Part shown: positions 6,910 through 12,850 of the stretch, one piece after another
How positions within the stretch are numbered: position 1 is the stretch's first letter
Layout of the letters: every line of letters starts with the position of its first letter
Source: Draconibacterium sp.
Lineage (GTDB): Bacteria; Bacteroidota; Bacteroidia; Bacteroidales; Prolixibacteraceae
Direction: 5' to 3'
Length of the DNA stretch: 12,850 nucleotides
Assembly: GCA_030595485.1 (NCBI GenBank)
Contig: JAUVDE010000056.1
Coordinates: 1 to 12,850, forward strand
The notes under the pieces: generated by a model
Databases searched by the model: none
What the model was told of the DNA's origin: nothing
The model's input: the letters and a program-made list of their open reading frames with translations, nothing else
Made by a program: the position numbers and the translations under genes

Positions 6910-9396
6910 TTAGTTTCCGGATAAATGGTTTGACTTAACGGTGAAATTCGTTTCCGATTTTACTAATCCACCATTTAGCCCCACACCTTCTACTTTAATA
7001 GTGTAGTTGCCTGAATCATCAGAATTAAAAAACGATACTGTGGTTTTTCCATCTTTACCGGTTGTTATAAACGGATCCCAATGTATAGTATTTCTATAAT
7101 CAGGTCCTTCAAACTGTTCTTGAGCAACTTCGTAATTGGGCGAATAAAATTCACGAGAACGGTAATATCCTTGAGGTTGTACTTTATTTATTCCGACTAA
7201 AACTTGTTCCCATTTAACTCCGGCTTCTTTTAAGTAAACTGCTATTATTCCATTCATACCCCTTCTTCCAAAAATAGCAGCCGAACTACCTTTTAATACC
7301 TCAACTTTATCAACTTGTGTTACAGGTATCGAACAAATATCATCGGCACTTACAAACATTCCATCCAATAGAAAAGATGCACCGCCACTTGACATGCTGT
7401 TTGGTAACACCCGATTTCCTCTGATATTTACTGATACTCTGGGGCAAAAGCCAGTTATGTGTACCGAAGTAACCTGTTCTTGCACAATATCGAAAATATT
7501 ATAATAACCAGCATATTTGTCAGTAACTTCAATTACGTCATCGGCACGGTGGTACATTCTGTAGTGATCGTCCAAATCGCGTTTTATTCTGCCTTTAATT
7601 GTAATTTCTTCTAAAAGCTTAAAATTCTTTTCTGCCAATGAGTCTAGAACCTCTTTAATTTTCTGGGCTTGTGCAACAATGCTTTCTATGTTGGACGATT
7701 CAGTTTTTTCAAAGCTTTGTTTTATGGAGGATGTGGGAGCTGCTTCATAATTTATTTCATCTATATCAATAATAGTGTTCCTTTTGTCTCTTTTGTTGTA
7801 GGCCTGAAAAACGACATTGGTGGTATCCATAAAGTACACATTCTTAAAAGTAAAGCTACCCTTATTATTTGCCTTAACTTCATCGTAATAAAATCCATCT
7901 TCGCTAATAACCATCGACACCTTGCTGTTGGCAACAGGACGTTTTAGAAGCGTACGTGATTTTCCGGTAAATGTGAATCCATTTTCGTAGCCGTAATCCA
8001 ATACAAATTCAGGTTTTGCCACTTTTTCTTTCCAAACGTATTTACTCCAACCATGAGTAAGTAGTACTAAATCCAGCGAATGATGTTTCTTTTTATCAAA
8101 GCTATCGAAGTAGTAGTCTGGGTTTTCAATGTGTCCGTTTAGGTCAGTACTTAAGAGTATAGAGGACCGTATTCCTCCATTGTTTGGTAACATCTCTTTT
8201 TGTTTATCTGTAATATGTTTGCCAATTACAGCCAACGATAGATTGGCAGGCATTGGTATTCCTGCTTCATTTTTAGTCTCAATATGTAGGGTTACTTTTT
8301 CACGTGTATCGTATTCTTGTTTGTCTACATCTATTTTAATCTGCACCTCCGGACTTAGTTGGTTATAAATTAAACGTTCGCATACCGGAATGCCATTATC
8401 ATCGTAAATTGTTATGGAAGAAATGCCTGCTGGAAGTTTTTCCTTTTCAATACGAACCAATTTTGTTTCCTTGTCCATCTTAATTTTATTCGACGAAAAT
8501 AGTCTTCCACGCGATTGAATAAGGTAGGAAATTGTTTGCCCCTTAATATTATCAGGCGATGTGCTGATATTAAAATCGAGTAAGTTATTAAACTGGTTTC
8601 CAACCATTATGGAATAAGCACCTGTGGCTATAGGTAAGTCAATCTTTTGTTGTTCGGAGCTTAAGTTGTGGATGGTGGCAAAATATGCTGTGTTTGGTTT
8701 GGGTGTAAACATGAACTGTCCCATTCCAGAATGAACTGTTTTGGTTGTTTGTATTTCATTGTTCTTATTATCGAAAATAGTAAAAGAAATATCTTTGCCT
8801 TTCCCATTTTGGTCGATTGCTTTAAAAGCAACTCTGTTAAGTACATTGTTTACTAGCTGACCTCCTTCAGGGAAAAATTGAAGGTCGATGATGTCATCCA
8901 ACTTTTGTTTGTTCTCTTGTATTTCGCTACTACCTGTAATTATAATATTTTGCTTGAAAAATAGGGCATTGCTAAAGTTACGCATGAAATTGGTATATGC
9001 ACGAAGTTCATACACTCCATCTTTAAAACCTTCGACACCAATGTTTATATCGCCGAAGCCCACTCCGTCATGCATCAGTACCACCTGGCTGGTTTTTATT
9101 TTGCCATTCGTATCAATTAATTCCACATGCAAATTATTGGATGTTGATGTTAACGTATGATCGGTACCTTCTAGAAGATAAGATTTGAACCAGATATCTT
9201 CTCCCGGCGAAAAAATAGTTCTATCAACTTGCAGGTATACTTTTTCTGTTTTACTTTTTTCAAGCTCGTTAATATTAGAAAGTTCTGTGGTAAAATAGGT
9301 TTGTGCAGCTGCAGGATAAAAACACAAGAGAATAAATAAAAAAATTAAGCATTGAGTGAACATAAGTCTTTTTACTGATGGTAAAGTAGTACTCAT
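6910..9396 (-). CDS. Exported MG2 / TonB-plug / A2M-like C-terminal domain protein (828 aa)
   Basis: Seen: a signal peptide with a KR n-region and an AAAQ cleavage site (residues 1 to about 31). An MG2-type alpha-2-macroglobulin domain follows (about 50-150, EKVYLQVDRTIFSPGEDIWF, then GVYELRAYTNFMRN), then further Ig-like beta domains and a carboxypeptidase-regulatory-like stretch (about 475-540). A TonB-box-like EEITIKGR precedes a plug domain (about 640-720, VSVNIRGNRVLP, FLLDGMFV, VEVLKGSSAAIFGRRGMNG). The C-terminal domain (about 760-825, IHWDPFITTGKDGKTTVSFF, then GNYTIKVEGVGLNGG) resembles bacterial A2M proteins. There is no beta-barrel and no A2M thioester (CxEQ) motif. Bacteroidota encode many such proteins, often annotated only as plug-domain proteins; their role is not established, so none is assigned. 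It is placed outside the cytoplasm. An ATG at codon 12 is an alternative start, but the first ATG keeps the KR residues. TATCTTTA on the minus strand (9464-9471) is only a weak promoter match. Confidence 0.88.
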   Translation of the reverse strand: MSTTLPSVKRLMFTQCLIFLFILLCFYPAAAQTYFTTELSNINELEKSKTEKVYLQVDRTIFSPGEDIWFKSYLLEGTDHTLTSTSNNLHVELIDTNGKIKTSQVVLMHDGVGFGDINIGVEGFKDGVYELRAYTNFMRNFSNALFFKQNIIITGSSEIQENKQKLDDIIDLQFFPEGGQLVNNVLNRVAFKAIDQNGKGKDISFTIFDNKNNEIQTTKTVHSGMGQFMFTPKPNTAYFATIHNLSSEQQKIDLPIATGAYSIMVGNQFNNLLDFNISTSPDNIKGQTISYLIQSRGRLFSSNKIKMDKETKLVRIEKEKLPAGISSITIYDDNGIPVCERLIYNQLSPEVQIKIDVDKQEYDTREKVTLHIETKNEAGIPMPANLSLAVIGKHITDKQKEMLPNNGGIRSSILLSTDLNGHIENPDYYFDSFDKKKHHSLDLVLLTHGWSKYVWKEKVAKPEFVLDYGYENGFTFTGKSRTLLKRPVANSKVSMVISEDGFYYDEVKANNKGSFTFKNVYFMDTTNVVFQAYNKRDKRNTIIDIDEINYEAAPTSSIKQSFEKTESSNIESIVAQAQKIKEVLDSLAEKNFKLLEEITIKGRIKRDLDDHYRMYHRADDVIEVTDKYAGYYNIFDIVQEQVTSVHITGFCPRVSVNIRGNRVLPNSMSSGGASFLLDGMFVSADDICSIPVTQVDKVEVLKGSSAAIFGRRGMNGIIAVYLKEAGVKWEQVLVGINKVQPQGYYRSREFYSPNYEVAQEQFEGPDYRNTIHWDPFITTGKDGKTTVSFFNSDDSGNYTIKVEGVGLNGGLVKSETNFTVKSNHLSGN

Positions 9397-9492
9397 CGTT
9401 TTTAATTTATTAGTTTATGTTTAATACACAATTAATGTGCCAGTAATGGATTCTAATATGTGATAAAGATAATGAGATTTTACATTTAAAAA

Positions 9493-9678
9493 GTTGGTGT
9501 AATATCTGAGGCCAATCAATACGTCTTAACTCCTATTTAACAATCGGTTAATCAATTTTGTCTCGAACAAATCTCTGAGAACACTAAAATTGTGGTTTCA
9601 AATAGTTGGAAAGAATCTGGTTTGCACGGAATTACAGCCATGCTATTTCAAAAACTATTTAGTAATATGTTGAAGTAG
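9493..9678 (+). pseudogene. Decayed C-terminal relic of a second ROK-family gene
   Basis: Translated in frame, this stretch reads VGVISEANQYVLTPI, a stop (TAA at 9538-9540), then QSVNQFCLEQISENTKIVV and on to TAMLFQKLFSNMLK and a final TAG. It aligns without gaps to 397-582, the end of the intact ROK gene. By hand count, 137 of 186 bases and 46 of 61 residues are identical. Most base differences are synonymous third-position changes, so the copy probably diverged under selection as a working protein before it broke. Homology stops at the left edge, where another in-frame TAA (9487-9489) occurs, and the zinc motif and everything before it are gone. It precedes the second SusC gene just as the intact ROK gene precedes the first, with 139 instead of 42 bp between. 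It should not be expressed as a protein. Confidence 0.9.
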
Positions 9679-9742
9679 ACCTGGAATATTTCAGCGAATA
9701 AAGCTTTTTACTTATTTTACTACAATACTTTCTATTGAAATG

Positions 9743-9774
9743 TTGAATTTTTAATGAAAACTATGCAATATTTG
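9743..9774 (+). promoter_or_regulatory. Possible Bacteroidota-type promoter of the second SusC gene
   Basis: AATATTTG at 9767-9774 differs by one base from the Bacteroidota -7 element TAnnTTTG, and TTG at 9743-9745 lies 21 bases upstream where the -33 element is expected. The predicted start would leave a leader of roughly 35-40 bases before the ATG at 9818. The region is AT-rich, so chance matches are common. Confidence 0.4.
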
Positions 9775-9817
9775 TGTCTTAATAAACAAGTTGGACATTT
9801 GTTGGAAGTAGTGTTTT

Positions 9818-12800
9818 ATGAGAAGTACTGTTAAAGTAATTTTGTTTTTCTTACTTCTTGGGTTTGTATTTAGTGTAAACGCTCAAAATCCGAAGTTTAA
9901 TCTGAAGATTGAAGAAGCTACATTAATTCAGGTAATTAACCTCATTCAAGAACAAAGTGACTATACAATCTTATATAAAGATTCGGACATAGATAAGAAC
10001 AGGAAAGTCCGGATAGAAATCTCAGATGGTAATGTGAATGAGGTTTTAAATGCTATGTTGCAAAATAGTGAACTTGGATACAAAATATTTGACCACCAAA
10101 TTGTACTTGTACTCCAAAAAATACTTCCAAAAGAAGTTTTTGATGCAAATTCAGAAGTAAATAATGTTACGTTACGATTAATAAATGGTAAGGTGAGCGA
10201 TGAAGATGGGCAGCCCTTACCACATGCTACAGTGGTGGTAGATGGAATGACATACGGAACTACAACAAATGTTAATGGAGAATACCAGCTGAAAGTACCA
10301 TCGGATAAAAGCACTTTAGTTTTTTCATATATCGGCTTGCAAACCGAAAAGCGATCAATTATAAACAAGCGTTACTTGAATGTAATTCTATATTCTGAAA
10401 CTTTAAATGTTGAAGATGTTATTGTAACAGCTTTAGGAATTAACAGTAACGAAAAATCACTTACCTATGCCGCGCAAAGAATTGATGGAGCAGAGTTATC
10501 AAAAAATCGTGAAATAAATTTCGTAAGTAGTTTATCAGGTAAGGTTTCAGGATTAAATGTCAATAAAAGCAGCTCAGGCGCTGGTGGGTCTACAAAGATT
10601 GTATTGCGTGGCGATAAATCTTTAAGTGGTAACAGTGAACCTCTTTTTGTAATTGATGGTATTCCTATGGTAAACCGGAAAGGAGCGCAACCCGAGATGT
10701 TTGGAGGAATTGACCAGGGAGATGGACTGTCTCAGGTTAATGCCAACGATATAGAAAGTATAAGTATTTTAAAAGGTATGAATGCTTCCATACTCTACGG
10801 AAGTCAAGGAGCAAATGGAGTAGTATTGTTAACTACAAAAAAAGGCAATAGAAACGGCGAGATTGACATTAACTTTAATAGTTCTTACGTGGTTGAGAAG
10901 GTAACAGGTTTTCCTGATCTACAATATCGATACGGAAGTCTGAATGGGGCAAAAGAAAGTTGGTCATATACACCGGGAGACTACAATGATAGTTTTGTTG
11001 ATGAATTTTTTGAAACAGGAAGTCAATTACTTAATTCTATTTCTTTAAGTGGAGGGAAGAATAATACCAGCGTTTATTTTTCTTACGCCAATACAAATGC
11101 AAAGGGCATAATAAGTCAGAATGATTACAGCAAAAATAACTTTACATTTAAACAATCTACCAAACTTCTAGATGATAAGCTTCAAATAGAGTCGAGTGTT
11201 TATTTGGCATCTGAAAAATGGAGTAACAGAAATCCGGCGGGTTATTATTTGAATCCACTAACCGGTTTGTATCTTTTTCCACGCGACAAAGACTTTGATT
11301 TTTATAAACATAATTATAAAGTCTATAATTCCGATAGAAACCTGAATGAACAAAATTGGTTTGTTGAAGACCATCTTCAGTCAAATCCGTATTGGATAAT
11401 AAATAAACAACCCAAAACAGATACTTCTAAACGATTGATAACAAGTGTTGCGTTAGAATACAATTTAATGAAAGGTTTGTTGATACAGGCTCGTGGTAAC
11501 TATGATTATGCCGATAAACTTTTTGAACAAAAACATTGGGCAAGTTCTAATGCAACTAATGTTCATGAAAATGGGAGGTGGGATTATCAAAAATATAACG
11601 ATCGTTTGGTTTATTTAGATGCAATGCTGTCATATAATACTCAAATTGCTGGATTGAATATAAACACCTTTGTTGGCTCCAGTTACCAAAAAGCTATTTA
11701 CGGAGAAGGGATAAATGTAAATACAGGATTGAGGGGACTTGAATATCCAAACGAATTTTCGTTTGATAATTTAATTGCATCAAAAAAACAAATTGAATCA
11801 ACACTGCATAGCAGGCTTGTAAAACAAGCTGTTTTTGGAAATATACAGTTGGGATATCAAGAAAGTATTTTTCTGGATTTTTCCGGAAGGAATGATTGGG
11901 CATCGTCACTGGCCAATACCGGAAATGAATCCTATTTCTACCCAGGAATTGGTGTGGCAGGTATTTTTAGTAAGTTATTTCAACTTCCTGCCTGGATTAG
12001 TTTTGCAAAAATTAGGTCATCGTTTTCTGTGGCTGCAAATGAAGTTCCATTTAATCAAATTGATCCTGGGCATACGGTAACAGCTAATGGAATTGTACGA
12101 AATACTACTAAGCCCTTTTCAAATTTAAAGCCGGAAAGATTAAAGAGTATCGAATTTGGAACAGATATTCGATTGTTTGATGGTCGAATATCATTCGATG
12201 CTTCTTACTATAAAATCACAAGTACCGATCAGTTTATAGCAGTTCCTTCTCCTTCTGGTTCAGGATACACCGAGTATTTTCTTAATGCCGGAGAAATAGA
12301 AAATAAAGGTTTTGAATTTTACCTAAAGCTTATTCCTGTTCAAAATTCGCGGTGGAATTGGACTTCAAGTTTTAATTATTCATCAAATATTAATAAAGTA
12401 ATTAGTTTACATAACGAGTTGACAGAGCCAATTAGTATGGGAAATATGGAGGGTTACGATTCGAAAATTGTACCAGGTGGTTCTATTGGCGATATTTATG
12501 TTTATAAATTTAAACGCGATGAATTGAGGCGAATAATGCTTGATGAAAAGTCGGGGAGGCCTTTAAAAACAGAAACAACCGAATACATTGGCAACCTTTC
12601 TCCCAACTGGATTCTTGGGTGGAACAATAGTATTGAGTACCGAAACATTTCCTTAAGTTTCCTCTTAAATGGGAAGTTTGGAGGTAAAGTTGTTAGCCAA
12701 ACCGAAGCTATGCTGGATGGAATGGGCGTATCGGAAAGAACAGCTCTGGCAAGAGATATTGGCTATGTTTCTATAATTGCAATAAAAGGAGATGAATATG

Positions 12801-12850
12801 TTTCTGAAATAGATCCTTATTTGTATTACTCGAGCATTGGAGACAGAAAT
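9818..12850 (+). CDS. SusC-like TonB-dependent receptor with N-terminal STN domain (3' end outside window)
   Basis: The frame is open from the ATG at 9818 to the last base (1011 codons) with no stop. In order: a signal peptide (residues 1-23, ending in VNAQ), an STN domain (about 27-100, FNLKIEEATLIQVINLIQEQ, then YTILYKDSDID), a carboxypeptidase-regulatory-like domain (about 120-195, LRLINGKVSDEDGQPLPHAT), a TonB-box region EDVIVTALGI (199-208), a plug (about 215-345, LFVIDGIPMVNR and ILYGSQGANGVVLLTTKKG), and most of a beta-barrel. SusC proteins often end about 100 residues after a motif like the final YYSSIGDRN, so roughly that much is missing. STN domains in this family usually contact a FecR-type anti-sigma factor to switch on expression when substrate binds; no such partner is visible here. 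It is clearly paralogous to the receptor at 625 (shared VTALGIN and GRNDWAS) but well diverged. A SusD gene is expected just beyond the window. Confidence 0.95.
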   Translation, partial: MRSTVKVILFFLLLGFVFSVNAQNPKFNLKIEEATLIQVINLIQEQSDYTILYKDSDIDKNRKVRIEISDGNVNEVLNAMLQNSELGYKIFDHQIVLVLQKILPKEVFDANSEVNNVTLRLINGKVSDEDGQPLPHATVVVDGMTYGTTTNVNGEYQLKVPSDKSTLVFSYIGLQTEKRSIINKRYLNVILYSETLNVEDVIVTALGINSNEKSLTYAAQRIDGAELSKNREINFVSSLSGKVSGLNVNKSSSGAGGSTKIVLRGDKSLSGNSEPLFVIDGIPMVNRKGAQPEMFGGIDQGDGLSQVNANDIESISILKGMNASILYGSQGANGVVLLTTKKGNRNGEIDINFNSSYVVEKVTGFPDLQYRYGSLNGAKESWSYTPGDYNDSFVDEFFETGSQLLNSISLSGGKNNTSVYFSYANTNAKGIISQNDYSKNNFTFKQSTKLLDDKLQIESSVYLASEKWSNRNPAGYYLNPLTGLYLFPRDKDFDFYKHNYKVYNSDRNLNEQNWFVEDHLQSNPYWIINKQPKTDTSKRLITSVALEYNLMKGLLIQARGNYDYADKLFEQKHWASSNATNVHENGRWDYQKYNDRLVYLDAMLSYNTQIAGLNINTFVGSSYQKAIYGEGINVNTGLRGLEYPNEFSFDNLIASKKQIESTLHSRLVKQAVFGNIQLGYQESIFLDFSGRNDWASSLANTGNESYFYPGIGVAGIFSKLFQLPAWISFAKIRSSFSVAANEVPFNQIDPGHTVTANGIVRNTTKPFSNLKPERLKSIEFGTDIRLFDGRISFDASYYKITSTDQFIAVPSPSGSGYTEYFLNAGEIENKGFEFYLKLIPVQNSRWNWTSSFNYSSNINKVISLHNELTEPISMGNMEGYDSKIVPGGSIGDIYVYKFKRDELRRIMLDEKSGRPLKTETTEYIGNLSPNWILGWNNSIEYRNISLSFLLNGKFGGKVVSQTEAMLDGMGVSERTALARDIGYVSIIAIKGDEYVSEIDPYLYYSSIGDRN

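Larger units (their letters stand above)
9397..9817. other. Intergenic region between divergent genes, containing a ROK gene relic
   Basis: These 421 bp separate the minus-strand 828-residue gene from the plus-strand second SusC gene. Bases 9397-9492 are AT-rich and hold nothing recognised apart from a short near-palindrome (9427-9439). Bases 9493-9678 are the ROK pseudogene. Bases 9679-9817 are AT-rich leader sequence with a possible promoter. No sigma-factor or FecR-like gene fits here, though one is often found next to STN-type SusC genes. Confidence 0.8.

Noticed and set aside
9427..9439. Near-palindrome CACAATTAATGTG between divergent genes
   Set aside because: It is only 13 bases with a central mismatch, no second copy was noticed, and it matches no binding site that I can name.
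9961..10368. Open frame of about 135 codons on the minus strand
   Set aside because: It is antisense to the STN and carboxypeptidase-regulatory-like region of the second SusC gene, which is clearly coding on the plus strand.

Overview
The window looks like chromosomal DNA of a member of the Bacteroidota. It is AT-rich, has two SusC-type TonB-dependent receptors and a SusD-type lipoprotein, and its genes lack strong Shine-Dalgarno sequences. The possible promoter found resembles the Bacteroidota form (TTG, then TAnnTTTG). The order or genus cannot be fixed from the sequence alone.

Layout. (1) 1-5861, plus strand: the 3' part of a ROK-family sugar kinase/repressor gene, then a complete SusC-like receptor (no STN domain), then a SusD-like surface lipoprotein. 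These are tightly spaced (42 and 20 bp) and end at a strong hairpin terminator at 5913-5941. They form one nutrient-uptake unit, probably for a glycan or oligosaccharide. (2) 6094-6777, plus strand: a small exported protein with a carboxypeptidase-regulatory-like domain and a TonB plug domain but no beta-barrel. (3) 6910-9396, minus strand: an 828-residue exported protein with an alpha-2-macroglobulin-like MG2 domain near the N terminus, an embedded TonB plug and an A2M-like C-terminal domain, again without a barrel. It converges on gene (2), and the two share a near-symmetrical terminator at 6863-6899. (4) 9493-9678, plus strand: a dead relic of a second ROK gene, aligning without gaps to the last 186 bases of the first and broken by an in-frame stop. 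(5) 9818 to the window end, plus strand: a second SusC-like receptor, this one with an N-terminal STN signalling domain, cut off by the window edge after 1011 residues.

How it fits together. The ROK-SusC order occurs twice, intact on the left and decayed on the right. This suggests an old duplication of a ROK/SusC/SusD uptake unit, later rearranged in the region now holding the minus-strand gene. Four plug domains in four different architectures lie within 12.85 kb: SusC, plug-only, MG2-plug-A2M-like and STN-SusC. The two barrel-less plug proteins are the least explained part of the window. No glycoside hydrolase, sulfatase, sigma factor or FecR-like anti-sigma gene is visible, so neither substrate nor regulator can be named. 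No RNA genes, CRISPR arrays or insertion sequences were recognised.
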